A stretch of DNA of 64,000 nucleotides from Paraspadella gotoi (GCA_051294375.1 CM119266.1:19541657-19605656); one strand, 5' to 3'; positions 22,190 through 35,836 are shown, numbered from the stretch's first letter. Made by a program: numbers and translations. Notes: generated by a model from the letters alone, not told the origin.

Positions 22190-22830
22190 GGATGGAACAG
22201 GATGGAACAGATAAGCGAACACAGGAAAAAGAAGGCGAGTGGATGGAAAAAGAAGGCGAGTGGGTGGAAAACAAAGACAAGTGCGTGAAAAAAGGAGACG
22301 AGCAGATGGAAAAGGAAGACGAGTGAATGGAAAAGGAAGATGAATGAATGGAAAATGAAGATTAGCGGGTGGAAAACAAAGACGATCGTGGGGATAAAGG
22401 AGATAAGCCGATGGAAAACAAAAACGTGTGAAAAAAACGAGACAAGTGGATGGAAAAAGAAAATGAGCTTATGGAATAAGAAGACGACCGGATAGAAAAA
22501 AAGACGAGAGGATGGAAAAAGAAAATGCGTGAAAGGAAAAAGCTGAGCGTGTGGAAAAATACCAATGGGTGGAAAAAGAAAACAAGTGGGTGGAAAAGGA
22601 AGGAAAGTGGATGAATAAAAAGGAGCAGGTAGAAGAAAATGGAGAAGAGCGGGTGAAAAAAAAACCAGTGGATGGTAAAAGAAAAAGAGTGGTTGAAAAA
22701 GGAAGATGATCGTGAGGAAAAAGGCAACCTGGTCGAAAAAGAAAACAAGCAGGAGGAAAAGGAAGACAAGCGGTTGGAAAAAGAAGTTGAGCAGATGGGG
22801 GAAAAATAAGGAAATGAACAGAAAACAGAT
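22190..22830. repeat. Purine-rich minisatellite (~18-20 bp degenerate unit)
   Basis: Dozens of degenerate units resemble GTGGATGGAAAAAGAAGACG. Purines dominate the plus strand almost completely. Its complement gives a long Phe/Ser/His-rich open frame on the minus strand, which is an artefact of the repeat and not a gene. Confidence 0.8.
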
Positions 22831-23666
22831 AAGCGAAAAAGCGGGTAGGGAAAGGCGAGACGATTCAAGATAAGGAAATGTTATAATTATTGAACAATTA
22901 CATTAAACAATGACACCATTAATTTGAATAATTTTTGCCATTAGAAAGTTGATACATAATTCTCTAATTACGCGTTACTGTAAATCATTACATGATGCTA
23001 ATGCATTTATTAATTCTAAGGATTTAACTCGGTACTAGGTGGTCCACTCAACTAATTTTAATTAGATAATCAATCCAGTAAAGTATCCAATCAAATTATC
23101 AATCAATCAATCAAGTATTCAATGAAGTAATTAATTTTTTTTATAATCATAATATTTTGGTTAAATTTTCCCAAAAGATATCGATCATTTAATTAACTAC
23201 CATTTCTATTGTATTTGACATAAAACTTCATAGGCCGAAATAAATGATATAAGTAAGTAGTCAAAAAGAAACAGTTTATAAAAATATTAAGCCACTTTAT
23301 TGATAGGGAAGCGAGGTACCGACGTCCAGCATTCTAAACCAGTTATGGTGCCTGTCGGTCTGTATGTCTGTATGTTGTTCATTTGTTAAGACAGAAAAAA
23401 ACCTTAATTCTAAGGGACTGCTATCGTCATGTCATGTAATATGCGATCAAAATAAAGTCACTGCGGCGCAACACATTGGAATTGTTTATTCCTTCATTAT
23501 TCCTTAATTCTTTGAGCCTTTCTCTTCTTGCCATTCTCTATCGATTTCCGACAACATTTACGTTGCCAATACCATTACCACTACTACTACCACCATTACC
23601 ACTACTATTCCTTGAAAAATCATCTTGTGTGCTTGAGCTCTCTTAACCGAGAATGTTCCTTTCAGC

Positions 23667-23921
23667 ACTATTTTCCAAATACGCCCCATTTAGATTCTTA
23701 TTCTTAAAAATTTTATCCCTAACCTTAACCCTAATCCCTAACTTTAATTGACAATACCTAACTTTAAACTTATTTTTTAACAATAAACCCTAATCACTAA
23801 CTAAAACTCTAATCAAATCCCTAATCTTATTCCCTGTCCCAAACTTGCAACCCAATTATTGAACCTAAAAAATAAACTTAATTCTGAATTTAAGTTGAAA
23901 TGAGGCGCTTTCGGAAAAAAG
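23667..23921 (+). mobile_element. TelMITE copy (most complete)
   Basis: The left end CTATTTTCCAAATACGCCCC and the right end GAGGCGCTTTCGGAAAAAAG are imperfect inverted repeats, extending inward through ATTTAGATTCTTATTC and GAATTTAAGTTGAAAT. The core (23705-23860) is a degenerate telomere-like array of words such as CCTAACCTTAACCCTAATCC. There is no coding sequence. Confidence 0.75.
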
Positions 23922-25403
23922 GGCCGTTTTTTCTCTTATTTCCTACTAAAAGCGGAAAAAGTAAAATGGAGAACAAACTGCGGTTAAAGTCAATCAAGAT
24001 CCCGGAAACCAACATTCCCCAATTTTCTCTGCCTCCCTTTTTCCTTTTTTTTTTCCGCTGATTTTCTTTCCTCCCCCCCCCCGCGTTTTTCTTCCGCTTT
24101 CCCTTTTCTTTTTCCGCCATGACGCACCTGGAGTAAGAAAAGAGAAAGTACAAATAAAAAGAAAAATAAAGGGGGGAAAAAAAAGAGGAAAACAAAAGGA
24201 AAACAAAAAGGGGAATTCGGTTCTGATTTCGAATGCATCCCGGGAGTGACTTTGGGCTTGATGCGCTAGGCTATTACCAAGGAGACAATTACCGAGTTTA
24301 ACTGCTTAATTGCGTCGTTGTGTCGTCGTCGGCGGCGGGGGCGGCGGCGGCGGCGGTGGCGTCCGTGGAGGTGAAATCGGGGGAAGCTGCGGTCGGGAAT
24401 ACGAGGAGGCGGGAAAATCGGTGTCGGTGGCGCCAGACTTTGGAGGTGAGGAAATTGAGGGTGAGGATTTTGAGAATATCCGACGGATGGCGTTAAATGT
24501 GCATATTTCTCAGAAATGTGTAGCATTTATATTTTAATTATCTTTGTTATTATTAATATTAGTAGCATACTTTGATTGCCAGTTTTCAAATAAATTGGAT
24601 CTATTAAATAACTTACCGTATTATTTTTGTTTAAGATTAAAAAGTTTAATATTTCATCTTAGATTAAACCGCTGAACTTGAAGGGTAAAATCTCGATCGG
24701 TAACATAACTATTTTTAAGAATCATGACAAGACTCGGGGTCTTTTCACCTTAGTCAGCGAAGTTGGAGGAAGATTCACGATTTATCAAGTTTTATTGATT
24801 GTGTCGAAGTAGGAAATATTGATTGTCAATGCAGAAGGAAGAGCAGAAATGAGAGAGAGAGTGGGACAGAGAGAGAGTCGATAGCAAAGAAGAAAGAGGA
24901 GGAACTTAAATAAATTAGTCAGGAAGAAATAAAAAAAATGTTTAAGTAAAAAAGGAAAAAGGTTTCGTTATCGGAAAGACAGAGACAGAGAGGGAGACAA
25001 AGAGAGAGGGTGGGGGGCAAGGAAGAGAGATCGACAAGAAAGAGGAAAAAAACATCGTTACTAATCGAATTAAGACAATGGGCTTTTCGAGCCACTGAGA
25101 ACTAGGACTGAATGACCACGAAGGCTCAGTCCCGACAACCGAGCCGAATGTCGACGAAGTTGGTGACAGCGTGTCTTAAAAGCGACGCTGGTTTTGCAAG
25201 AAAAGTTTCATCGAAATATCTCTAATATCTCTATCATCTTTCCCCTACCGACAACGACGACAGCAAGCAGATAAATTGATTAACCGACGCGACATTTTAA
25301 CCATAACCTCATTATGAAACCGAATGAACGAAATAAAACGATATGGTGTGACGAGGATCCATCCTTGTCAGAGAGAGAGAATGAGAGAGGTAGAGAGGCA
25401 GAA

Positions 25404-25434
<31 letters not shown>

Positions 25435-28341
25435 AAGAGAGATTGAATCTAAAGGCTCCATTCCTACTCCGTCCTTGGACTCAAGGGTATCGAATTGTGC
25501 CATTATCTCCCGGCGAAGGAGACCTCCGTCCACGTGCGGGACCGAAATTCCGCCTTTTTTATTATTATTATTGTTTCTTCTGTTTTAGATTTTAAGCTAT
25601 AGCGTTTTCTAATTGGTCTATTTAAAATAATTCCTCTTCCTCCTTTTTGCTCTTTTCTTAATGGGAAATTCGAAAAGATGATTCTTACACGGGTCCTTTT
25701 TTTTTTTCAACGAAGTTTGTTTCTTATCTTACTGTTCACCGACAGACAGACGACTATTATTACTCTATTATGAATTTTTTTTTCTCACTTGGCTATTTTT
25801 ACATATGCACATTATTATATTAGTATATTAGTAAGTAATCGTCGTCATCTCATGTCTCCTGAAAGATACACATTGAGAAGCGGCGTTATTACATTCTTTC
25901 TCTCACTCTCTCTCATACCTGAAGGTGAGGTGACAACCCACGACGACTGCGCGCTCCCACAACGGAGCATAAAGACGTGGGATCGTTGAGGACGGCATCC
26001 AAAGCGCAGAGACGAAGGCACGAATCCTCGCCTCTCTCTATTTGATGACTGCGACGAAAACGACGACGACAAACGCTAATGGTGGACTTTGGATTCAGAG
26101 GTGGAATGAATTATTCATCGATTGTCGAATTCCTCTCTTTCGCACGGGGAGGATTTTTCTGTGGCCCCTAAAGAGAGGCAATCTCCTTTTCTTTTCTTTT
26201 CTTTTTACTTATAAAGAAAAGAAATCACTTTTCTCTATCTCTCTCTCTATCTCTGGGGTTCCCGGAAACAAACCATCCTGTTCCTGTTTTTTTTTATTCA
26301 ATTAAAACAGTATATTGAAATATTATATCACTTTCTTGATAAGAAAACCTGGCACTCTTGGATTAAATAAACTAGACTATCAGAGACTTGATTGAAAACC
26401 ACCATAGCCTTGTCAAAGTCACGGGAAAGATAGCTAATTTATTAAATCAATTGATATTTTTAATATTGCTGGTAACAATTCCACACTTTATTCGGACGGT
26501 TGGATATTGATGGGTGTATTAGATTAAATATTATCATTTGATGTAAATTAAATTGTTAATTTTTAATTTTAAAACACTTAGATTTAATGAGTTTTCCACT
26601 TCATTGATGCAAACTGTTCTATATATTTGTTAGGGATCACTAGTGGCTGGAATGCGTTTGGGCCATTCTCTTTCAGTTGCAGTCATCGTCTCGTTTCTGC
26701 GCGTGAAGAAAGTGGGAAGCAAAAACTTTTCTTCTAACATTTTTATCGATTTTTTTTTCTTCCTGACGAAGAATTCATCAGAATCCTGATTTTAAGGGGA
26801 GGATGGTTGAGGGCGCGATTAGAGTGAAAGAAAACTTGAAACGCCATGGACCCATATTGCCAAGATTTAAAGAAACTAAGATATATCTAATAAAAAAAAT
26901 AGTAAATCTAAAATAACTTTTAAAATCTTAATATAAAAAAAAATCCGGGTTTTGGTAATTTGTTTCATTAGATAAGAAAATAAACATGTTTATTCATGTT
27001 TAATAATATAATGAACACAAGTATCTAAAACTGATATGGAAAAAAGAGGGATTTTAATTGCCTTGAGTCTAAATAAACTGCTAAAATGTATGACAATAAT
27101 AAGGGACTAAGTGGCAGAGACTTTTTGTAGACTTGTTTTCCCAAGAATATCTATTGAACAATTAATCTTTATTAGTCACGTCTTCTTAGCTTGTTTTTCA
27201 AAATAAAAAAAATAACTAGCATCGTCAAAGACTTATCTGATTGATCTTAAGTCTAAATTTTATAAAAACCTGAAATATACTGCAAGTATTTTAAATTAGA
27301 GAGACAACAATGGATGAAAAAGTAAGCATTGAATCCAAATTATAATTGCCATCAACTCAATCCTAAAGCAAAGTCAAACTTCGCTCGAACTCCCGAAGCC
27401 ACGTGTTCTTGGTTCCCCCCCCCACCAAGTTATACCAAACCTTTTTTTTCTCCTACCCTCACTCCTTTTTTTCTTTTACTCCCTTCACTTCATCCCATTT
27501 CGATGTCAACTCTCTCTTTTCACTCTCTCTCAATCCCACTCCTATTCATAAGGGCGTTCAACTTTGAATAAACCATTATGATTCTCTGCTAATGAAGGTC
27601 GAACCCAAAAAGGAGGCTTTTCCTGGTTCCGCAGTTTTCCCTTCTTTCGTCTTCCTCACCTCTTTTGTCCGTCCCGTGTCCCTTTGTCCGTGTCCCATTC
27701 GGAAAGAGTCGATTCATTTTTCTTCACATCCGTGACTCAATCCATCGATCCAGATCACATTGTAGAACTGGTCCGGCATTTATAAGCTTTAATCTAGGGA
27801 AATCAGTGAAACATGACGTTGAATACGCAAATACACGAGAATGAAATGAGATAAGATTGACCTTGTCTTTGGGTCAGAGAAGTTGACATTCTCTTCCTGA
27901 AGACGTTCCTTCGCCTATTATTGATTATTGAATATCGACTGTAAATTAAATTGTCTCAAGATTTCCGATAAACCGATAAAACGCTGAAGCGTCTCTCACG
28001 ACCGGAACGACTACCGCAAACTTTGTCACAAAAACCTCAATCAATACCGAGAAGGAAAGAAGAGAAAGAAAGAAAAAAGGGAAAAAAAAAATAGAAGTTG
28101 GAGAATAAAAAATAGAAAGAACAAACTGAAAAAGAAAGTAAAGAAATAAAAAAAAAAAGAAGTTGGAGAATAAAAAATAGAAAGAACTGAAAAGTAAAGT
28201 AAAGAAAAAAAAGAAGAGAAAAAAACGGATATTAGAGAGATGTAACGTTGTGTCGTGTTTATGAACGGCAGTACGTTTCAAATGTCAATAAACTATAACG
28301 ATAATCATTAGTAGGCCTCACAAAAATGGAGGAAATCACGC

Positions 28342-28386
<45 letters not shown>

Positions 28387-30200
28387 AAAATTTACAATAA
28401 TTATTATCCCGCTTCTATGTGCCTTTAATCTCATAAATAAAATAAAAATCCGTTGTCTCTGATGGTCGAATCATTGGTTCGTCTCTCCATTTTCTTTATT
28501 CTTTGACGACTCAGCGTTTGCCCGGCGAATCTAATGATGACGTGGCTTGTGGCGAGCGTTCGAGGTGTTTTCATGTGACGCCACCGCATGGCGCGTTCGC
28601 CAACTACCTACGCCACTCCTTCGAAACCTACCCAGCGGAATCCCGGTTAGTCTCTGCTACGGAATGGAGAATTCTGGGAAAAATCACGTTCGGATTGGAA
28701 ACATGGTCGTGCAATAGTATGAACTAGGAGGCGAATTCAGAGAGTAACATTCTTGTTGCCTGATAATAATGATTCATTTGAAGAACATGAACAGAAAAAA
28801 AAAGATTTTAAGGAAGGGAAAGAACAAGTTACTTAGATTATTGATTATTATAACCCAAAATTTGAAATTCTTACCCGATTGAGGCTGGATATCTGAGAAT
28901 TGAGAAATTGTGATTTAAAGCTCTTTGACTGTCGTTATGTTAGGAACGGAAAGGCGCGTGTATCTGCAATGAAAAATGGTTTTCGCGCTTGCGATGCGTG
29001 CGATTGCAACAGCAAACGCATAAATAATGACAAACACAAAAAAATAAGACAAAATCGAATAGGATGACGAGAAAAGAGGACGGAACTCCGCTAATAAATG
29101 CCGCGTCTCTCATCACGTGCATTTCCCATTTGTTTTTCGTCGCGTGTCAGCGTTTGTCGTAAAAGTGACCCCTTTGGTCCAGAGTCGTGGGCGCGGTTGA
29201 ATCAACTGTGCGGCGGGAGTGCTAGAAATAAAGGCGTTAGTGTAACACTGAGGGAAAATGAATTGACTGCTGCTGTTTTGGGCGTCGTCTTCGACATCGA
29301 TGATGACAAACGTATGGAGGCGGCGGCGGCGGCGGCGGCGGCGGCAGCGGGAGGCGTTTCCGCTGTCAATGGAAGGCTGCCTTCAAGAAAAAGTCATCCT
29401 TGCAATTAGAAAGAAACTTGTTAAGTCTTCGCCAAAGTCAAAAAAGATTCGAGCTTCGCGCAATTTACGCTATTAGTATGAGACTGTTGAGCAGTTGACG
29501 TCATTTACGACTTTGACTTTTTTGGTACTATTCCTTCTCTTGATAGTTGTTAGCTATATATTAGTCAAATTTGATAATAATATCAAGCTTCTTTTCATTA
29601 TTCTGTATTTGCCTATTTTTTTGGCTGCTTTTGAACACGAGTCAAGACAACTTTGGGGAAAACGTTTTGAATTTAGTCTTAAATTTTTGATTTCTTTAAT
29701 GTTAATTATATAACTAAGTATATAATTTTCCTAATCTAGTCATAAAATTGTTACAGTATCCTTTCAATCAATAAATAAGCCCACTTTGTATATGCTATGG
29801 TGGTTTTTAAGGCTTTCCTCAATATTAGTTCTCCTTTTTTTTTTCATATTAAACGTTTCGAACGGTCGCTGCCGCAATCTCTTTCTCAATTGCCTTTCCT
29901 CGTCAAAGCCTGCCGCACGCAGCAACCTTCACGCGAGGAATTGGCGTTGAAATCCCTCGGCCTCGTCTCCGCCCTTCGCCATAACCGACAATGTCCTTTC
30001 CTTCAAAACAACCGCATTGTGGGGGGGGGGGTGGGAAGGGGAAGTGGAGAACAGACAGAGAGAAGAACAAAAGAGAGTTGACCGTGGTCGTGGGTATTAG
30101 AGCCATTAAAGATATAAAAGGGTGAAAGAGAGGAAGAAATAGAAAAGTAAAAGAGAGGCGGTAGGAAAGGGAAAGAGAAAGACGTCGAGTCACTGAGAGA
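23922..30200. other. Gene-poor stretch with simple repeats
   Basis: No exon is supported. A GGC/GTC-rich tract at 24322-24360 and a GGC run at 29322-29350 yield poly-Gly or poly-Ala frames without conserved flanks. GA tracts lie at 24850-24880, 25370-25440 and 28346-28381. A 74-codon non-repetitive frame at 28503-28727 has no recognisable motif. RepA sits at 26395-26480. Confidence 0.45.
26395..26480 (-). mobile_element. RepA copy, divergent
   Basis: AACCACCATAGCC, GTCAAAGTCACGGGAAAGAT and AGCTAATTTATTAAATC follow the RepA consensus in inverted orientation, and TTGGATTAAATAAAC with GACTTGATTGAAAA just upstream (26358-26395) extends it. It is more diverged than the copy at 61935, so it is older. 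Confidence 0.7.
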
Positions 30201-30336
30201 AATGAGGCTTTGGAATCTCGACTGCCTCTTAAGCCGTTTTGGCCACCGACTTCGGCCACTTCGACGCCGCTGTCGCCGCCGCCGCTGTCGCCGCCCCCGC
30301 CGCCGCGCAGAACAAGAGGACCAACGGAAACCGCGA

Positions 30337-30337
30337 T

Positions 30338-30414
<77 letters not shown>

Positions 30415-30430
30415 GTTCCTCAACCCAGAG

Positions 30431-30508
<78 letters not shown>

Positions 30509-30517
30509 TCTTCACTT
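30337..30517. repeat. Compound (TC)n microsatellite
   Basis: Long TC runs (about 30337-30412, 30435-30461 and 30469-30517) are split by short unique words. All overlapping long frames (Ser/Leu-rich or Glu/Arg-rich) derive from the dinucleotide. GCC-type triplet runs flank it at about 30270-30305 and 30645-30680. Confidence 0.95.
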
Positions 30518-30649
30518 CCCTCAGCCCAGAGTCTCGACGATTCCAACCCACTGGCCTCTTCTCCGAGACGCCACTCGCTCATTGCGGTTGTTTTCTTTCC
30601 ACTTCACTGATGGCATCCATTATTGCGAGTGTGAGAACTAGACCGCTGC

Positions 30650-30680
<31 letters not shown>

Positions 30681-31794
30681 ACGGAAACCACTTTGCCCCG
30701 CTCCCCCACGAGTCCGCAAAGAAGAACGATGACCGTCAAACGACGAGGAAGCGGAATTCTATCAAAGCCTCAGAGGCTCAAATCTGTAGTCGGAAATTCT
30801 AGTTTGAACAGTCCAGTGTCCACTAATCTCACGAGCTCAGGGGCGTGGAGAGGAGCAGACGCCCTCCACAAAGCCGAGGGGCCCGGACTCTTAGGGGGGC
30901 CCGGGAAAGGCTCATGGGGCTAACAAAATTGATATGATAAATTTTGTCTCTTCAAATGCAAAAACCGTTTAAATGAAAGTCTGAAACTAAGACCGAAACA
31001 TGTCTTATTTTTTAATTAAAAATTTTGTTGTGAAAACAAAGAAAAACTTTTCCTATCTCAGATTTAAAAGCAGCGAAAAAGACAGGGAAAATACAATAAC
31101 GATAAATTTTGTAAAGTATTTTTGTACCACCAGGAAATTTTAAAATACAAACCTAATATAACAATGACTTATTAACAATGAGTTATTTTCAGTATAATTT
31201 CTCGTCTAGAAAGAAGAAAGTCAAATCCATACAACCCTAGATAGATGGCGCGTTTAAGCATTACGTCTCAGGTTTCAGTTCCGCCTTGATGAAACGAGAG
31301 CAAGCTGATTAGTTATGAAGTACGTGAGTCATGAATTGTTCGCCTTTCCATATTTAAAGTTTAAATTAATATTATTTGCTACGTAGTTAAATGTTGCGTA
31401 TTTTTGGATGGAGTTCCGCTGGTTCCGCTTTGATCTTGAGTCCTCAAATCACCCAAATCCACTATTCACATTATGCATTATGTATTATTCACACTATTCA
31501 CATTATCTATATCGGAGAAAGTGGAGTTGTCAACCTGTTCCACCTTATTGGGCAGTGGGCACAATTGCCGCCCTACCTTCAGTTCCTCTTCGCGCCTCTA
31601 CTCCTCTCTCTCTCTTTTCCTTTCTTTTCTCTTCCCATCTTTTCTTTTCTTTTCCTTTTTTTCTTTTCTTATCTTTTTTTTGTTCCTTTTTCTTTTCTTC
31701 TCTTTTCTATTCTCTTCTCTTTTCCTTCCTTAATCCCATGAAAGTGGATATTAGGTTTCTCAGATCTCTTCATCCTTATCCTTCTCTTACTGAG

Positions 31795-32010
31795 ATATGC
31801 AATATGCAACCCTTTAATGACATTCCTATTCCATCCTATGCAATATGCAACCCTTTAATGACATTCCTATTCCATCCTATGCAATATGCAACCCTTTAAT
31901 GACATTCCTATTCTATCCTATGCAATATGCAACCCTTTCATGACATTCCTATTCTATCCTATGCAATATGCAACCCTTTAATAACATTTTTATTCTATCC
32001 TATTCCTATC
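31795..32010. repeat. 41-bp minisatellite, about five units
   Basis: The unit contains CTATGCAATATGCAACCCTT followed by a TGACATTCCTATTC block, and units differ by only a few substitutions. The last unit decays into CCTATTCCTATCC. Each unit contains ATGCAATATGCAA, an octamer-like word. Confidence 0.9.
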
Positions 32011-32379
32011 CTCACCTATCTGAGCATGAGAACTGAGTAGTGAGTACAGTAGTGAGTACTGTAGTACAGTCCAGATTACAAGCAAATATTGAAACTTAAC
32101 TAGATATGGCGCTTTTCAAAAACTAATTAATCTTTACGAAACTGAACTCTCTCGTGCTCCATGAGACGCTGACCTTCCAAAGGCTCGATCTGTGACCTTT
32201 GGCGATGGGCTGACCTCTGATCCAAATCCTATTGTTTTTCTGATCCCTGAGCTGATTAGCCGCTGCCTGACCTTTGCTCTGGTCGGTTTGCTTTTCCGCC
32301 ATTTTGGAAATCGCCTCTTGATAAGAAAAAAAAATTCTCAAAATCTTCGATGTAAAGTATTCAATCTATTATTATTAAT

Positions 32380-32870
32380 ATGTCCATGGCAATATAACAA
32401 GTTTGGACATACAATACCTAATTCCTAACCGTAATCCCGAACCTCGTCTCTAATTCTAAACCTTTAATAAATTTCCTACTTTATTCTCTAACCCTAAGCC
32501 CAGATTCCTAACCGTAATCTTTAACCAAATCTCTAAACAAATTTCTAACCCCAAGTCCTAATTTCTAACTCAATTCATCAACTTTAAACTGATCTTTAAA
32601 CCTAAAAAAAAATCTTTAAACCTAAAAAAAAAAAACTTAAACCTAAAAAAAAAATCTTTAAACCTAAAAAAAAAAATTTACCTAAAAAAAAAATTTAAAA
32701 CCTAAAAAAAAATCTTTAAAACCAAAAAAAATCTTTAAACCTAAAAAAAAAAAAACCTCTTTAAACCTAAAAAAAATCCTTTAAACCTAAAAAAAAAATC
32801 TTTAAACCTAAAAAAAAACTAATTTAATTCCGAATTTAAGATGAAATGGGCTCTTTTGGTAAATTAAGAC
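32380..32870 (+). mobile_element. TelMITE copy with expanded A-rich array
   Basis: A degenerate CCTAA/CTAACC core (about 32410-32580) passes into more than ten noisy units of TTTAAACCTAAAAAAAAATC (about 32585-32820). It ends with the family right terminus AATTCCGAATTTAAGATGAA and GGGCTCTTTTGG. The left terminus is not clear; TTTCCGCCATTTTGGAAATC near 32296 is one candidate. Confidence 0.6.
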
Positions 32871-32941
32871 CAAACTTTTTATATATAACCTTTCCTCTGT
32901 CGATAGCAGCGGAACTAATCCGGAGTCAGTCATCAACGGAC

Positions 32942-32983
<42 letters not shown>

Positions 32984-33548
32984 GTTTATCTCTCGAGCAC
33001 AGAAGAGGTTTTTAATCTCATCTCTCCTCTCGTGTAAAACATGTGCAGCAAAGTGAAAATCCTTGTTCTTTTATGTCTCGCTCCAAAGCACAATATTGGT
33101 TTTTCTAAATGGACAACATTTCATCAAGGGCGACCATTTATTATCCAATTTTCGTCGTTGCGTCGTCGTCGTTGTCGTCGTCCGTCGTCGTCGTCGTTAT
33201 CGTCGGCTCCGCGGCCCGAGCTCCACGTTATCCCGTCCGGGCTCAATCGACAACGACGCTTCTACCACCCTTCTGATCATGCGCTACCTTTGATTGACTT
33301 TTTCGAAGGGGTTGTAATCCACTCCTGGTTCAAGTCACGCTACAAAAAACCGCCCGCTTTTTACTCCTCTTCGCCAACCCCTGGTAACCGGTCGCCGACA
33401 GTGCCATAAAAGATTCCCGTGCGTTGAAAACATTTCATAAAACAGAATAAAAAGCCAGGGAAATAAACAATTTATTAAAAATCGCTGGACGCGAGAGAGG
33501 GAGGTGGAGAGAGAGAGAGAGAAGAGGAGAGAGAGAGAGGAGAGAGAG

Positions 33549-33584
<36 letters not shown>

Positions 33585-33814
33585 GTTTAGATAAATAACC
33601 ATTTACTTTTTCTATTTTTTCTTTAAAGACTAAGAAATCAAAGTCCAATGAAACATTGTCCGTTGTCCCATTCAGTTCATTACGTGTTAGTAATTGTTTT
33701 TATTAACATTTTAGGCGCAGGATTTATTTCAAAAAAGTATTCTCATAGGCCAAATCTTCCAAATAAACAGAGAGGAAAGTGATGCTCCAATTACATTGGT
33801 AAATTAATATAATA

Positions 33815-33897
33815 AAACATAAACAAAAAGTCAGGGGCAAGTAGCTCAATTTATTATGATTGGATAATTTTATATTTTGGTTGTACAAATTTTCAAT
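33815..33897 (-). mobile_element. RepA copy in left palindrome arm
   Basis: GTCAGGGGCAAG, TTATTATGATTGGATAATTT and TTGGTTGTACAAATTT correspond to RepA with several small indels. Its partner in the other arm (37672-37745) matches the consensus much better. Confidence 0.75.
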
Positions 33898-34329
33898 AAG
33901 AAAGAAAATACCGTAAAACGTTAGAAAAAAAAGGTTTTTTCTTTATTTTTTTTTTTCTTTTTTATCTTCTTTTTTTTCGGGAGAAAAGATTTTTTGTGCG
34001 TTAATCTTCTCTCTTCGACGATGCCTTTTTATTTGTCAGACATTAGTCTTCCTTTGTGACGCAGCGGAGAAAGAGCGGCGCGACGTCTTGGAGCAGGTGG
34101 AGAGGTGGAAAAAGGAAAGGGGTCGCCATTTATAATTTAGTTAAAATGCTGCTCGAAATACTTACTAACCAAATTTTACCTGATATGGTAAAATTCAAGG
34201 TTAAAGATATTTAGGAGATATTTAACATAAAGTGTGCGGGAATATAAAGCTATACAGAAATAAGAAAATGCGAGTGTGATGAAATCAAGAGAAAAAAAAA
34301 AGCGAATGTACAATTAAGCGTCGAAAAAA

Positions 34330-34560
34330 ACGGGTAAGAATGGAAAGAGTGAGACAGTGAGATGAACTGGAGAAAAGGGGCAGAGTGAAAGAGTGAGACA
34401 GTGAAATAAACTGGAAGAAAAGGCCAGAGTGAAAAGTGGTGAGACACTGAAATAAACTGAGAAAGGAGGGCCAGTGAAAAAGAGTGAGACGTGAAATGAA
34501 CTGGAGCAAAAGGGGCAGCATGGAAAAGAAGTGAGAACAGTGAAATGAACTGGTGAGAGA
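34330..34560. repeat. ~45-bp minisatellite, about five noisy units
   Basis: Units contain GAGTGAGACAGTGAAATAAA then CTGGAGAAAAGGGGCAGAGT. The mirrored array at about 37020-37245 has the same units more cleanly. Overlapping Phe/Ser-rich frames are repeat artefacts. Confidence 0.85.
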
Positions 34561-34629
34561 TAAGCACGAAAAAAACCATTCATTCTTCCGAAAAGGTTGG
34601 GAGAGAAAAAAGATTCAAGCTGAAGAGAG

Positions 34630-35450
34630 AAGAGACGGGGATTGGAAGAGAACGATAGAGATGGAGTCCATCGGGGAATGAAGGAGAGAAGGAGAGAAAA
34701 TGAAGAGAATGTAGAGATGAGTCATGGGAAGAGAATAGAAGAGAGAAAATGGAAGAGATACGATAGAGATGGAGTCATGGGGAGAGGATAGAAGAGAGAA
34801 AAATGGATTGAGAAGATTAGAGATGGAGTCATGGGGAAGAGGATAGAAGAGAGAAAATGGAGAGAACGATAGAGATGGGAGTCATGGGGAAGAGGAAAAA
34901 AGAGAGAAAATGAGATAACGATAGAGATGAGTCATGGGGGAAAGAGAATAGAAGAAGAGAAATGGAGAGAATGAATAGAGATGGAGTCCCCATGGGAAGA
35001 GAGATAGAAGAGAGAAAGGAAGGAACGATAGAGATGGAGTCTATGGGGAAGATGATAGAAGAGAGGAAAATGGCCGGAGAATGATAAGAGATGGAGTCAT
35101 GGTGGAAGAGAAATAGTAAGAGAGAAAATAGAGAGAATAGATAGAGATGAGTAATGTGGGAAGAGGATAGATAGAGAGAATGGAGAGAAGATAGAAGATG
35201 GAGTCATGGGGAAGAGGATAGAAAGAGAAAATTGGAGAGAATGATAGAGATGGTCATCGGGGAGAGGATAGAAGAAAGAAAATGGAGAGGAACTGATAAG
35301 AGATGGAGTCAATTGGGGAAGGTAGGATCAGAAGAGAGAAATTGTGAGGAGAATGATAAGAGATGGAGTCATGGGGAAGAGGAGAGAAAGAGAGAAAAAT
35401 GGATGAGAATGATAGAGATGGAGTCGATGGGGAAGGGAAAAGAAGAGAAT
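34630..35450. repeat. ~52-bp minisatellite, roughly 15 noisy units
   Basis: Units resemble GAGAATGATAGAGATGGAGT, then CATGGGGAAGAGGATAGAAG and AGAGAAAATGG. Unit lengths vary through one- and two-base indels. A mirrored array occupies about 36130-36930. Confidence 0.85.
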
Positions 35451-35811
35451 CTAAGGAAAAAAAAGAAATTGAATTGAAAGAGACTATAATTACTAATAAT
35501 ATTTATTAAAGGAAATAGGAGCTTAATTTATTGAAATTAAATAGACGATTTTTTTATACTGGTTTAGATCCAAATTTCGTGATAATAAATGACGTTAGGA
35601 TTGGTAAAAACAGACTGTTTCGATTATAAGCCCGCCTCCAAGTAGGTGTGGCGAAAGAGAAGGCGGGAAAACCGAGGAGGATAAAAAAGTAAAAATAGTG
35701 GATTCGTTTTGGGGCTGACTTGGCTGGTTTTTTTTTTTTGGTCGGCGCACGCGCGGACCGCAGCCGAGCCGTTGGGTGGAGGAAGAAGAGGAAGATGTGG
35801 GGAGAGAAGAG

Positions 35812-35836
35812 NNNNNNNNNNNNNNNNNNNNNNNNN
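35812..35836. other. Assembly gap (25 N) at the centre of the inverted duplication
   Basis: Sequence just after the gap (a poly-A run then CAGCCAAGTCAGCCCC) is the reverse complement of 35718-35742. The gap therefore sits in the apex of a large hairpin. Confidence 0.95.

Larger units (their letters stand above)
32960..35811 (+). repeat. Left arm of a ~2.8-kb inverted duplication
   Basis: From the TC run and ATCTCTCGAGCACAGAAGAG near 32990 to the gap, the order of landmarks is mirrored in 35837-38590. The landmarks are the GTC tract, the GA tract, a RepA copy, a GAAAAGATTTTTTGTGCGTT block, a 45-bp minisatellite (34330-34560), a ~52-bp minisatellite (34630-35450) and GGGGCTGACTTGGCTGG near the centre. 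This arm departs from RepA by many single-base indels that the right arm lacks, as poorly polished long-read sequence would. About 70 bp (35741-35811) next to the gap are unpaired. Confidence 0.9.

Noticed and set aside
22362-22868. A 168-codon minus-strand frame rich in Phe, Ser and His
   Set aside because: It is the complement of a degenerate purine-rich minisatellite and has no conserved or non-repetitive part.
23705-23860. A true interstitial telomere
   Set aside because: The array is degenerate, lies between inverted termini and recurs with the same termini elsewhere, so a mobile element explains it better.
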